NCBI RefSeq assembly: GCF_016808335.1
Contig: NC_053146.1
Location: 41,288,470 to 41,352,469 of the forward strand
Length of the DNA: 64,000 bases
Direction: 5' to 3'
Source of the DNA: Panicum virgatum
Taxonomy: Eukaryota; Streptophyta; Magnoliopsida; Poales; Poaceae
The notes under the pieces were generated by a model. That model did no database searches, was not told the origin of the DNA, and was given only the letters and a program-made list of their open reading frames with translations. The translations under genes and the position numbers were made by a program. The stretch's first letter is position 1, and each line of letters starts with the position of its first letter. This document shows positions 1 to 11,577 of the stretch, piece after piece.

Positions 1-823
1 AATAACACAATGGATTAAAGAAGTCGAAAACAGCTAGCAAATATACTCAAAAGCACGAATACTCACGGTCAGCTAAACTACCACCAACTTTTCCCATGAT
101 CATGCAGTAAGCTGGCAAATGCAATGTGATATCACACAATAGTGTGGTTGCCATGACTAATTGAGCGAAAGAGTAAACTAACATGGTCCTGATATTGAAT
201 TCAAGGTGATTAAAATAAGAGAATTAGATCGAGATTTGAAAAAGAAAAGCTGACTGGTCAACGGACCATGGAAATAAAGGGGTCGTGAGCTAAATAGAAC
301 GTGAAAGAACTCAAGAAGAGCTCCATAATGGTTTGAGCCGGTTTTCTTCAGAGGACAAGTTTCTAGAATACGAAATCGGTAGAAGAAGATTTTTCCACAA
401 ATAAAAATCGTCTCCGTTTTCCGCTGGGTAACATATCCTGAAACTTACTGTTTGTGATAGCAAGGAGAGCAGCAGTAGAGGATTATATAGCTGAACAGAA
501 GAAGAGATACTGAACGCGATCCTGTTCATGAAGGATGACTATGATATCTATGATCACATTTTTAATTTATTCATATTCATTCGAGCAAGAATACAGGTAA
601 ATCCATTTTAGGCATAGGAATCAAGACAGTTAGAAATAACAAATATCGATGCCAGAAGAACACTAGGATGTTTCTAGTCATTAAGAATGGCTGGGATGGA
701 TTATCCGAGAGCATTGGAACAAATGGCCTAGAGACGAGGATATACGATCTCAAATTAACATTGACCAATAGTAGAAAAAGGTTTGGATAAAATAAAATGA
801 TCACGGAACCACTCATGGTAGGG

Positions 824-825
<2 letters not shown>

Positions 826-905
<80 letters not shown>
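826..905. repeat. (TG)n microsatellite, about 40 units
   Basis: An uninterrupted GT/TG dinucleotide run of about 80 bases, followed by a short TATA stretch. A run of this length is expected to vary in length between individuals. Confidence 0.97.
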
Positions 906-910
<5 letters not shown>

Positions 911-1916
911 AATAAGAATAACTAAGGGTTTCATCTAAGGATAATATTCTTATCTCAAATCTTGGGCAAAACATGGATCAGAAGAGTTCATCCTCAAAAA
1001 TAAGAAACATTCACAACACTACTGGATTCATAATTTTGAGCGGGGACTGTTTGAACCAAAAAGATAGGTTTTGTTCAAATATATGCATTAGTTTTCTTAA
1101 CCCTTAAGGCCAAAACCATCGAAACTGAGTTGGGCATGACTAGATTTGCTTTTATTAAAATGACTATCCTCAAAATAGGAAGTGGCATAAATTGAAACAC
1201 CAGAAATAGTACTCAATTTTTTTTTGGTCAATTTTTCCTAAACTGCAATTTCAAACTTACCTAAGTCAAAGCTTAAATTTCTTAACGGTTGTACATTTTT
1301 TTTTAGAAAACAGAGCTCAACAACATTAACCATAAATCAAATTTTATTCCTATCTTGACTAGCGTACTAGACCATGAATCGGCTTTTTTCTATAGTTGAG
1401 AGTTTTGAAGAAAAGTGATCTAGATGACCAAAACCACGACAACACCTAGGAACTTGTGAGGCGTGCTAATATGTAAATAAAATTGATACCGAACGCTAAT
1501 AAACGAATGGTACAAACACTAATCATACATGTTGTTTTGCTTTGGGCGTTTATTAAACAATATGAGTAACATGATGCATACATGCATGACCTATGGGTCT
1601 TCACCAAAAAAAAACTTTTGCCAAATCAACTATGGCAATATACGGAGATCATTGCGGTGGCACCATATATACTCTCTCTATATATACTAGTCGTTTGCTA
1701 CTAACCTTTCCTACGTAAACGGGGTCAGTGTACCTGCAGAAAAATCACAATATATATCTATTCACCACTACTAAATGGCTAGGAGTTAGTTGATAGGGCT
1801 TACGATCTAATTTCCCCTAATCTGTTAATCGCAAGGAAACGTATTTTTTTCTTCTGAAACTCATTTTTAGTTTTGAAAACACCAAAATAATAATGCTGGT
1901 ACCCCGGTGCATTTCA

Positions 1917-1928
1917 GTTCTGATACCA
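1917..1928 (-). other. Primer-binding site of the gypsy element
   Basis: Read on the minus strand this is TGGTATCAGAAC, two bases inside the LTR end. It matches the start of the usual plant initiator-tRNA-Met primer-binding site (TGGTATCAGAGC). It fixes the element orientation as minus, with the internal region running toward coordinate 1. Confidence 0.75.
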
Positions 1929-4433
1929 GCTGTGACAGACCCGACGAGTTAAAATGCTTAATTAAGCGTAAACGCCATTCTTTGGCACATTAACTTAATT
2001 AAGTGTAACTTGACAGGCTGTTTCCAACCCACAGCCGATCGAAACACACCAGAAGTCTCACACGAAGGCGAGCACAGAAGGCACAGCATGATAAAATCTT
2101 ACAAAAAATAGTAATTAAAACTAAGACTTTTACAAAAACAGCTTTAAATTTAAAATTTACAAAAGAAATGACAGCACGGAAGAGAATCTAACTTACAGAG
2201 CATTTTTACTAGAGAATAAATAAAACAAACTAAATAATTCGAGAACTACCGAGACGTGAAGATAAGGCGCCACATCGAGCCCACCGATATGACACCTAGT
2301 TAGCTCCTAAACATGAAATAGGGTAAACAACAAACTCTGAGCAACTAATACTCAGCAAGACTTACCCGACTATTTGGTATACTTAGCCCACATATCTAGA
2401 CATGCAAGACATTTGGCTGGTGGTTTATTTTGAAAAAAAAAGCATCTAAAAGGTGGATCCTTATTTTCAATATTTTAGCTCTAGGTTATATATAAATTAA
2501 CTATAATCTAATATTTGTTTAAACCAACTAGAGCACACATGATATAGCAAATATACTATAATTCAATGTAATCATCATAAAAAATGTATAATCCATATTC
2601 CATATTGTATCACTACGATGCGGTGCTGCGATCAAGTTGCTCATATCCGAGAGCGACTGACGGCGAATCGATTCGATTTAACCTTGCAAGGTGGACCTAA
2701 TCAACACGGCACGCAAAGGCCCTGTCGGACCTCACACACCAACCTTTCCCCTCCCCGCCTCGAACTATTGGAACCAGTCCAACGACATATGGTCAGCCGA
2801 GCTCAACGTGAGACCACCAAAAGTAATCATATGCATCCCCAATTCTCCGCGACTACTCGACTCGCCCCAGGAGTTGGGTGCGGGTTCCTGTACTTTCGAA
2901 ACAAAGCAGTACTCGGCTTACCGGTTTCGACTACCTCCTACTCCCCGATATGCGGCTAGTACAATTCAAACATGATCACAGGGCCAGATAACGAACGGTC
3001 CTTAACCGACACAGATGGGGCTAACCTCTCCCTGCCCGGTCTTCCAAATTCTTTTCCTTTCCTACATATGCCAATATTCCATATATTCCGAATAATGAGA
3101 TAACCTACATCTCGCGAGTGACTAGAAATCACTCGACATCTACCGAGATCTAGTAAGCATAGCGTGTCTATCGTCCTATTCATACTAGTATTCTCAAGGA
3201 AACCTAGGGATCATGCAACTAGGGTTCCAATCAATTCCTAAACCTAATACACAAGTATTAGAAACACATATACAGGTGTCATAAATTTGAAATAATAGGG
3301 CTTGCCTGAGGGTAACACTAAGTTAGTGTTAATATTAACAAGGCATTGGGCCCTTCCGACCATTGGGCCAGGTCTTCACGAATTCCCTCTCAATCCCGCT
3401 TCACTGATCCTGAGCTTCACGATCCATCTGTAGTCGACGTTCTCACCACGAATTCTATACGAATGCATATGAAATGCCAATTAATGTACATACATATAAA
3501 TAATGCGGATACAATTTCATAAACACGAAGCAACTATTGACCGAGTATAAATGCTACAATTCTCATATAATTACGACTGTCAGCCCTACTACTACCGGTC
3601 AGACCGGTCTGGCCTGTGTGCGACTCGAGACCAAAAATCCGGAGTATTCGGACATATTCTCGGAGTTGAAAGTGATCGGGTGCTCTAGCCTAAGAGGGGG
3701 AGGGGGTGAATTAGGCACTAATAAAAACTTAGACCTATGGCTCCAACTAGTTTGCACAAAACTTAAACTAAAACATGCTATCAATATGTGCAACTAGGTT
3801 GTTCTAGTGTAAAACCCCTATCCCAAAAGAGTTTAGCAACCTATAGCCTTTCCTATCAAGAAACTATTCTATGAAAGTAAAGGCATACAAATTACTAGAA
3901 TGAAATGCGGAAGCTTAAAGAGCGGGATAGGAGATAGCAAACTCTTGACGCGGGTGTTTATCCCGTGGTTCGGTTAGCCACAAAGGCACACCTACATCCA
4001 CGTTGTTGTAGCACTCACTAAGAGTATTGCTACTCGGCCACCAAGTCTCTTCCGTGAACACAATCACGGTCACCTTGGCCCCGGGTTCCACTAAGGAGCT
4101 TCTCCACAAAGGATGGGGGTCTCCACGTCCCCCGCACAAAGGTGTCGTCGCCGCTCCACACCAAGTCGGAGGGTCGATGACGTTGCCGGCGAGCTCCACG
4201 CTCCAAGGTGCCGGCGCACCAAGCTCTTGTTTTGGTTCACTAATGAACCACAGCACAAAGGCTCTAAGCCTTGCAAACTCACTCACTAAGAGCTAATCCT
4301 TTACACAACACTCTCAAAGTGTGCTAAGGGCTAAGGATATGATCTTGATGCTTTTGTATGGCTTGGAGATGTTCTTGGGTGTGTGTGGGATGTCCAGCAA
4401 CTCCAGCAATCTTCAAATGGCCGGGGTGAGGCG

Positions 4434-4441
4434 TATATATA
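4434..4441 (-). promoter_or_regulatory. TATA box of solo LTR A
   Basis: TATATATA read on the minus strand inside a short block (GGCCTATATATACGCCTCAC) conserved in LTR B at 11570-11577. The conserved context suggests the LTR core promoter, with transcription starting a few tens of bases downstream. Confidence 0.55.
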
Positions 4442-4479
4442 GGCCACCAAGTCTTGTAGCCGTTGCTCCAACGGTTAGC

Positions 4480-4930
4480 TGAAAATCTGCGTACCACCGG
4501 AAGAACCGATGCCTCTTGGCAGGGTAGCGTCGGTTCATCCGGTCACTCATAACACGAAGTAGCCGTTGGACTCCTGACGACTGACGCAGAGACCACCGGT
4601 TGAACCGATGCTTTGCACCGATGCCTCACCGGTTCAACCGGTGCTGAAGGAATCTTCTCCTGGACGCTGACGTCATTACACCGGTGGTATGCACCGATGC
4701 CCCATCGGTTGAACCGGTGCTGAAGACACTTCTCCTGGGCACTGACATCGCCTCTGGTACAAAGGACGGCCAATGCACCGATGCCCCATTTTGACCCGTC
4801 GGTTCAACCGGTGCCTGTAGGCTGACTTGGCTTCGATTTCCTCCTGCACCAAACATCGTAGCGTCGGTTCTTCCGACAAGCGTCGGATGCACCGGTGCCC
4901 CTGGCGTCGGTTCTTCCGGTGCTCCTGATC
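4480..4930. repeat. Array of CCGG-centred imperfect palindromes in LTR A
   Basis: The motif ACCGGTTGAACCGATGC and close variants occurs about ten times in either orientation in 450 bp, upstream of the LTR TATA box. The related array in LTR B lies at 11085-11530. Confidence 0.85.
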
Positions 4931-6635
4931 CGAAGAGCTTTCAGGGCGCTGCCCTGAGACCCGCGAGGGGCGGCTCCCCCTCGACCCCCGTCCGCTAACC
5001 GGGTAGCGGAACCCCCGTAGGGGCTGCCCTTCGGGCCTTGCTACGCCTATTTTCTCTTTCTCTTTGTCATCACTTGAACCTAAAAGTCTGAGAATGATCA
5101 TCTTAACAATCATATTAGTCCAAGTGTTGTGTTGTCATTCGATCACCAAAATCACTCGAAATGGCATAAATGGTGCCATGTTCGTTACAGGAGTATCCGG
5201 ACTCCCAAGCCCGGAGTATTCGGACATAAACTCGGAGTAGCTAAACCACTACAAACCCGGAGTATCCGGACAAATAGCCGGAGTCTCCGGACCCATATTG
5301 GTCAGACTGGTCCAAGCACCGGTCAGACCGGCTGGCCGAAAATAAACCCTAACTAAGTCATATAACACTGGTTTAGCTCTCTAATTGAATTTAACCTGAT
5401 TCTTCTTAATTGTAAACTATTCTTTAATTTCCAAATAAACCAACACATGAAGAATTCACTAACACCTCAACTATATTTTCTAGGCCGGAAACTTGTATAG
5501 TGGACTACACATGCCTAAACTAAACCACTGCCTCGGTTTCATAATTTTTGGACTAACAGATTTGCGGAAACTAATTAAATGAGTCTAAATACCACTTAAA
5601 CTCTACTATGGGCAAAAACTACATTTCGCAAGAACAAATATTTTTCCCTTGTAGATACAGACGTAACCAATCTAACAAAACTAACTTTGTATTTGTACCA
5701 TTTTTCCTTGATTTATTAGGCAACCTGCAAGTTTTCGCTGAAATAATAAAAATCAGAAACCAACCACCGGAGACTCCGGATTTGACCCCAGATTCTCCGG
5801 ACACAATGTCCGGAGTTTCCGGATAATTGTCCGGAGTTTCCGGGATCCCTAGTCCGGAGAATCCGAACGTATATCCAGAGTTTCCGGGTATACCTAAACA
5901 GTAGCAAACCTCGCGCACCCATGGTGAATGGCGGTGCGCGCGGCACACTGAGCGGCGGAGAAAGGGCCGGAAAAGGGATGGGGAAGGTGGAGGAGCTCAC
6001 CATGAATCCATTCTCATGATCGATTTGGGTGGAGGAGGAGCGGATCGACGCGAAAGGGCGGAGCTCGAGTGGTGCTCCCATGGTGGTCGGCGGTAGGGCC
6101 ATCGATTCCGGCCGGAGGAAGCTCGAGCGAGGCTCGTGGAGGTGCGGTGGAGGTGCGGGACACGGTTGGGGAGGCTCTCGCGAAAGGAATCGACGAACGG
6201 CGGCCGGAGGTGGCCGGGGCGCCGGCGGAGGCGAGCTCAGCTCGGTTCGGCACGTCCCGAGCTGGAGGAGGAAAAAGGAAATGAGAGAGAAAGGAGTACG
6301 GGCCAGGTATTTATAGACGCCCAACCACCTAGTCCGGAGTATCCGGGCGTAATTCCGGAGTGTCCAGGCAGGTCCGGACTATCTGGACATATTTTCGGAC
6401 TATCCGGGCCCAACCAGTTCCAAGGCGATAAAATTTAGATTAAGTCGATTCTGATTTTTGAAAATGGTTCGAACCCTTTATCACAAATAGTTTTAAACGA
6501 AATTTCCTCATCACCTAGGTTAAATTACTAGCAAAATTTTATTTATTGGTTTTGTTCATGCATGTTTAATGCTAATGATCATGTTAACCCCTTAACTAAC
6601 CTTAATTATAGGTGATTAACACCCGGGGTGTTACA

Positions 6636-7600
6636 CTGAGCCACCCCGCATCTGGAAGGAATATCCACTACCTGGAACGGATCCATCCCCACACTCGCGA
6701 ACCAAACGTAGAATGCAGTGGCTCCATTCCATTCCACTCTTCAACCAAACACTACCCTATTGTCTTATTCTTTCTTTGTATATGCCTAGCAATGCTATAA
6801 GCAACGAGATATTAAAATCTCAAACTATATGGTGAATAAACATTTGGTACTACTTGTGTTTCTATGAATATAACACATGTGAACAGTAGTTTATTTTTTA
6901 AACACGTGCATGTGCATCTCTGCTAGTTTATAAAAAAATAATATTTTAAATGTAAATGAGAATAATTAAATTTATAATGAAATATAATGTCATAATTTGC
7001 TTATTTGATGTGTTAGATGTTAATATTCTTCTCTATAAATTTGGTCAAATTTAGACTACTTTGATTTAGAATAAAACAAAATACCTTATATTTTAGGAGG
7101 GAGTATTTGTTTCTTTTAACTGTTGCATATTTTGTCTATGAAGCCGTGCAGACAGTTTTGTAGAAACTGTGTTCACACGGACTTGTTCGTCAAAAATCAA
7201 GCAAGCCACGTTCGTTTAGGTAAGCCACCGGCAAGCAGCAGGAAGCATAAACTGGGTCGACCCACAATAACCAATTGGGGCATCACCGGGTCAGTACTAT
7301 GATGGATCGATTGGTTGTGGTTCGCTCCCTGGTTGGGTCTTTCCTTTTGTATGTGAACTCGCCGTCCAGTGAGAACCATTTCATAGCAACCAGTACAAAA
7401 TTAAATCAAATGCTTTCACGACTCAGGCCTTGCAAACTAAACAAATTGATGGAGCAGTTCAATGATAATTCTTCCTATTCAAGAATTGTTTTTGATAACC
7501 ATGTGCAATTCAAACTTTTTTTATGAAAACCCATTCGATTCAAACTATGGAATAACGGAAACTAGTAAAATATTTGTACCACAAAGGCACTAATCAGCAA
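6636..7600. other. Intergenic stretch with MITE remnants
   Basis: No gene is visible. The segment at about 6640-6790 ends in strings such as TCCATTCCACTC and AACCAAACACTACCC, typical of grass DNA-transposon ends. At 7060-7110 the sequence ends TATTTTAGGAGGGAGTA, the usual right end of a Stowaway-type MITE; the left end was not found. The rest is AT-rich and featureless. Confidence 0.4.
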
Positions 7601-7639
7601 TACCTGCTGCAGAAATTAAGCTGGCTATGGAGAACAGCA

Positions 7640-8650
7640 ACACACGTGCACAGGAAGACCTCAGTGGAACATCTCCAGTGCGTCATATCCGGGCCAGAGA
7701 TGGCGTCAACTACGACGGCGGCCGGTGTGAGCTCGCCGTCCGCCTCCAGGAAGAGTCTCACCAGGTTCTTGGAGTAGCCGCTCAGGGCCGCGCCCTCCTG
7801 CTCCGCCACCACCGGCATGGACGCCTTGGACTTCCCCACGTTCCAGAACACCACCTGCGGCACAGTGAACACCTCGGCGGCGAACTTGTCGCAGATGCCC
7901 TGGTACTCTTTCTTCCACACAGACGCGCCGCCTGTCCACCCGTCAAAGTCCATGTCGCTCAGCACGAACACCCTCTTAACCATCATGTGTCCTTGCGCAG
8001 CCCGCCAGCCACCGCCAGCTGCAGGATCTTGCTGAACACGCCTTCTCCTTGAGGTTGGCGCCGCGCACCTTGTGTAGCTGGTGCGTCTTGTCGAAGGTGA
8101 TCACGCGCCCCTTCCATGGCTCCTGGCTGAGCTCAGAGATGAGGAGACCCAGAGCGACGGCCGCGGAGGCTGGTTGGTCAGCGGCGGCGGCGCCAGAGAG
8201 CCCGCGCACCGCGATGCAGTTGGCCAGGCGGCCCTCAGCGGCAAGGGAGGCCGCCATGCGGCGCCACTGGAGCTCCGCCGCCTCGTCGTGCTCGCCCTTG
8301 AACGCCGCGGCGATGAGCTCGTGCGGCAGCACCCCATCTGCTGGCCTAGAAAAAAAAACATCCTGGCGTGGCCGGTGCGCACCTCGTCGAAGAAACTGCC
8401 CAGGCGGCGCTTGTCGTGCTTCTGGAACACCTCCTTGTACTTGCGCATGGTGACAGACGCCACGCGCGCGCGTACGGCAGCTCTCCAAACTTGCACGCGC
8501 ACATGTACACATCTGGGAGCTCGAGCGCCTTGCCCAGCGGCACCAGCATACCAGCACCTCGCGGCGGAGCCGGTCGCGGATGCGGTAGGCGTACGTAGGT
8601 GCTTGTCCGAGAGGGCGACGTTTCTCAGCGCTAGTTCGCTAGGGTCGTTC
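7640..8650 (-). pseudogene. DUF2828 family (vWA-like) pseudogene, 3' part
   Basis: Minus-strand translations match the plus-strand copy at 12.35-13.78 kb block by block: RLRREVLVPL..LELPDVYM (about 8590-8500), LQWRRM..LANCIAV (about 8290-8200), ALGLLISELS, and the C-terminal part with VFVLSDMDFD and VVFWNVGKSK (about 7970-7820). The blocks lie in different frames, so there are at least three frameshifts (near 8605, 8480-8400 and 8040). The metal-binding DxSGSMS motif of the intact family reads GLSGAAA here, so the key Asp is lost. This is a plant-expanded family of unknown function. A piece of its 5' side may lie at 9460-9590. Confidence 0.8.
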
Positions 8651-9450
8651 CTAGCGAAAGGTGCTGTTTATCTTCTTCCTCACCCCTTTTCCTTCCTTCT
8701 TCTTTCTTCCTTCCTCTTTCCTCCCGTCGCCCCTGCCGTTGACCGCCTCCTCCGGCTCCGGCGGCCTCCGCCGCCACCCTCCGCCGCTGCCCACCCTAAC
8801 CGAGCCCGCCACCGCGCCGCCCAGCCGATGTCGCGTCGTCTTCTTCTTGCCCCCGCCACCGCCCATCGATTATCCGGCCCCGAGCGCCGCCGCGTCCTCC
8901 GCCAGCCAAGCCACCTCCACCACCGGGCCGCCACCACCCTTGGCCCCCTCCTCTGTAGCCGGTGGTATGCCTGCTAATGGGGTTGAACCCTCCCCAAATC
9001 CGCCCCTACCCATATTTCAAGAGCCCTAACTACCACCCACCCCGACCCACCCCGTCGGCCCAATGGTCCAACCCGTCCCAACCCGAAGTTACGACAGAAG
9101 ATGATATGCGACTTACGCGCCGATCTATTTCCATAGCGCCCCAACCCGTCCCAACCCGTCTGTGTCGTCAACCCAACCCACCCCAATTTATTTTATAGTG
9201 TCACACATTTCCATCCATTCAATGGTACCCATATTAAAACCCACCAAAAAACTTGTCAAGCCTCGCCCCATTAGCAGGAGTAGCCGGTGGCCATGGGAGC
9301 CGCCCCCACATCCGGCACCCCGAAAATCTAAAGGACGCCGCCGCCTCCCGCCACTACCCTAGCCGCCGCCGACCTCGCCGGCAGCCGCTCCGCCCACCTC
9401 CCACCCTCCCTGGCCGCCCCCTCCCCCTCCCCAAGACTGCAGCTCGCCGA
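8651..9450. other. GC-rich and low-complexity segment between the DUF2828 pieces
   Basis: A pyrimidine-rich run (8660-8750), GCC-rich sequence (8750-8950), then CAACCCGTCCCAACCC-type repeats (9040-9180) and more GC-rich sequence. Frames stay open on both strands through base composition, with no recognisable domain. It separates two DUF2828 pieces and may be an insertion, but no termini were found. Confidence 0.35.
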
Positions 9451-9459
9451 TGCCTGAGG

Positions 9460-9590
9460 AGCCGTGCGCTGCTACCCGCGCGCCGTATAAGAAAACGTTG
9501 TCCGGGATGTTGAGGTACACCTGGCTGGACTCGCGCGGGAAGATGCGGTGGGCGATGGCCTCGCAGAGCAGACCGAAAAATCTACTTGTA
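9460..9590 (-). pseudogene. DUF2828 fragment
   Basis: The minus strand encodes FGLLCEAIAHRIFPRESS, which aligns with TTLLCKAIARRLFPRDSS of the plus-strand copy (about 12735-12785). The match fades after about 30-40 residues. It could be the upstream end of the 7640-8650 pseudogene, displaced by about 800 bp, or a third partial copy. It is too short to function. Confidence 0.6.
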
Positions 9591-9654
9591 CCAGCGACCG
9601 GTGAGCCTATCCAACGGTTGCATACACGCGCGGGCTCCGGGATACGAGAAAAGG

Positions 9655-10436
9655 TAGGGATGAAAACGGTCGGAAACAATCGGTGAATGACTCCACCATT
9701 TTCACTTTCACATTTTTTCATCGGAAACAAAAAGAGGTACGGTATTTTCGGAAACAAAAACGATGCCGGTATTCCGGTAATTTCGAAAACGAAAATATAC
9801 GATCGAGAACACATCGATAACGGTCGAAACCCATCAAAACGATATTTAAAAAACGATAAACGATATTTAAAAAACGATAAATATATCAAACAATAGAACA
9901 TAACATTAACTATATGACTTGACACATCTCATCTCATATGCAAGTAGTGAAGATTCCATTAAGATATTAATCCAAATATCGAACCAATCCGTGATAACTA
10001 ACACATAGTAGCATGCACGATAGTATGGCACAAGTTACACACAACATAAGTGACATAGTCATACATGATCATTAACCAAATTCAAATAGAGACTTAAACA
10101 TAAACTAGTATGTCATTAAGAATAGTGCTAATGCCGGGCTGCAGGCTGCCTATGCCTACAGCTGAACCTCCGCAAGCTATTGGGCCGGGGAAAGCATGTG
10201 TTGGACTGGGCTTCAAATACGGTAATACCGGCGGTAAATTACTGGATAAATACGGTAATTTTCGAAAACGGTCGATAGAGGCTGAAATTGTTTTCGCTTT
10301 CAGTTTCGGATAAAAATACCGTTTTCGTTTCCGTATTTTCGGTAGCAGTTTTCATTTTCATTTACACCAGAATCTCGGTAAAATCTCGAAAACGGTTCCC
10401 GATAATCGAAAATTTTTGTTTTCGTTTTCAACCCTA
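9655..10436. mobile_element. Non-autonomous hAT-like element
   Basis: A 782-bp unit has terminal inverted repeats: TAGGGATGAAAACGG on the left, TAGGGTTGAAAACGAAA on the right read inward. It is flanked by AGAAAAGG (9647-9654) and AGAAAAAGG (10437-10445), an 8-bp duplication with one extra A on the right, consistent with hAT insertion. The interior is built from GGAAAC/GAAAACG-rich repeats near both ends and encodes nothing. The superfamily call rests on TSD length. Confidence 0.68.
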
Positions 10437-10639
10437 AGAAAAAGGTACCCAGCTGGAAGCGAAATGTTCGGATGGGGATAGTTTTCTTTATTCGAGTGGA
10501 GCCCGCATGGTCAAACCTTTCCTGCCTCACAGGCAGCACAACCAGCCAAAATGTTTTGCCTGGAGAAGCACCGCGTAAGGCGCGAGGCAGGAAATGAACC
10601 TCCGAACCGAGCGGAGGCATTTTACCAAAATAGGCACAC

Positions 10640-10894
10640 CCGTCATCCATGCCTCGTCTCACCACACCTTTCTTCCCCGAGCTGCTCTACCGCCTCGTGC
10701 ACGGCGCCGACGCCCGCAAGCTCGCCAAGGAGAAGGTGGGCGTCGCGAAGATTAGGCGCAAGGTCGCGGAGGTCCGCGCCGCCCGGCTGGCCGGCACGAA
10801 GCGCGCTCGCGGCAACACCGCTGCGCCACAGCCCGCTGCCGCGCCCGTGCTTGCCGATTTCGTCAGCGCCGCGCTCTGAACCTCGAGACCAAGT
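10640..10894 (+). pseudogene. DUF2828 pseudogene, upstream piece before the solo LTR
   Basis: The frame starting at 10649 encodes FFPELLYRLVHGADARKLAK and then LADFVSAAL, the region of DUF2828 proteins upstream of their acidic linker. A TGA at 10877 interrupts the frame. Shifting by one base gives a reading that continues across the LTR B target site into the acidic linker at 12353 onward. The N-terminal portion found in full-length family members (about 130 residues, from memory of the family) is missing, so the gene was 5'-truncated independently of the LTR insertion. Confidence 0.75.
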
Positions 10895-11084
10895 TGTAAC
10901 GAACATGACACTATTTATGCCATTTCAAGTGATTTTGATGATCGTATGACAACGCAATCAATGGGACTAATGATTTTGTTAAGTGAATATTTCTAGATCA
11001 CAGGGATGAAGTAAAAAGGCCATGCAAATCAAAACACGAAGAAAGAACTCAAAAAAAACACTGAATTGGACGAGTTCTACTGAA

Positions 11085-11530
11085 ACCAGTACCACCGGAA
11101 GAACCGATGCCCATAGCATCAGTGCATCCGTTGGTTGTCGGAAGATCCGATGCCCTGGCTTTGGCACAAGTCTGTGCGCCTCTAGAGATCAAGTGAAGAA
11201 AAAAGTGAAGCACCGGATGAACCGACGGTGTTAAGAGAGGCATCGGTGCATTCAATGTATTATTTTCCAGAGACGATGTCAAGCGCACAAGAGCCAATCT
11301 TTCAGCACCGGTTGAACCGGTTGTGCGTCGGAGCAATGATGTCAGCAAAGGCAATGGCTACATGGAGATAAAGAGGCACCGGTTGAACCGACACCATATC
11401 ATCGGTTAAACCGGTGGTCGCCAACTCAGCTGCAGAAGCGTCAGAGAAGCCAACGGCTAGTTTCAGCTTGTGAGTGACCGGAAGAACCGATGCAGAAGCA
11501 CCGGAAGTTCCGATGGCTACGCAGAAAACT
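11085..11530. repeat. Array of CCGG-centred imperfect palindromes in LTR B
   Basis: Repeated variants of CACCGGTTGAACCGATGC and ACCGGAAGAACCGATGC in both orientations, at the same relative place as in LTR A. The two arrays differ in detail, so the sequence family evolves quickly while its position and palindromic form persist. Confidence 0.82.
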
Positions 11531-11569
11531 GGCCAACGGCTAGTAACGGCTCTCTTGAGTTGGTGGCCT

Positions 11570-11577
11570 ATATATAC
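11570..11577 (+). promoter_or_regulatory. TATA box of solo LTR B
   Basis: TATATATA within GGCCTATATATACGCCTCAC, identical in context to LTR A. It is positioned just downstream of the palindrome array. The promoter role is inferred from conservation. Confidence 0.55.

Larger units (their letters stand above)
1..1930 (-). mobile_element. Leader region of a gypsy-type LTR retrotransposon, truncated by the window edge
   Basis: This stretch lies just inside the LTR that ends at 1931 and begins with a primer-binding site read on the minus strand. A block at about 1560-1760 resembles the leader upstream of gag in the second gypsy element (about 38690-38890), including the shared string GTGTACCTGCA. 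No gag or pol coding is visible, so the coding part, if any, would lie left of the window. The rest is AT-rich with short meaningless open frames and one dinucleotide repeat. Orientation and leader assignment are inferred from the primer-binding site and the cross-similarity. Confidence 0.55.
3667..5189 (-). mobile_element. Solo LTR A, copia (SIRE/Maximus-like) type
   Basis: A 1523-bp unit runs on the minus strand from TGTAACGAACATGG (5189) to CACTTTCA (3667). It is flanked by a perfect 5-bp target duplication GGAGT at 3662-3666 and 5190-5194. No internal coding or second LTR is present, so it is a solo LTR left by recombination. Its 3' end carries the AATTCACCCCCTC motif seen just before the primer-binding site in SIRE/Maximus-like copia LTRs; the family name rests on that resemblance. 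A second copy in the opposite orientation is at 10895-12346. Confidence 0.88.
1931..6635 (-). mobile_element. Gypsy-type LTR (about 3.2 kb) with a nested solo LTR
   Basis: On the minus strand the segment starts TGTAACACCCCGGGTGTTA at 6635 and ends CTGTCACA at 1931, next to the primer-binding site. With the nested solo LTR removed it is about 3.2 kb, within the range of large plant gypsy LTRs. Its start and a block at about 3110-3165 match the second gypsy element at 29831 onward and 32730-32790, so both belong to related families. It has no coding potential. It contains several CCGGAGTATCCGGAC-like repeats (about 3640-3665, 5190-5300, 5765-5890, 6330-6415). The GC-rich block at 5900-6320 has open frames on both strands but nothing recognisable. 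Confidence 0.7.

Noticed and set aside
4480..4930. CCGG palindrome array as a CRISPR array
   Set aside because: Repeats are imperfect, irregularly spaced and inside an LTR of a plant genome.
5900..6330. GC-rich frames inside the gypsy LTR as a captured gene
   Set aside because: No recognisable domain; several frames are open together, as expected from composition.
8081..9029. Plus-strand frames of up to 298 codons
   Set aside because: They are antisense to the DUF2828 pseudogene or fall in GC-rich low-complexity sequence.
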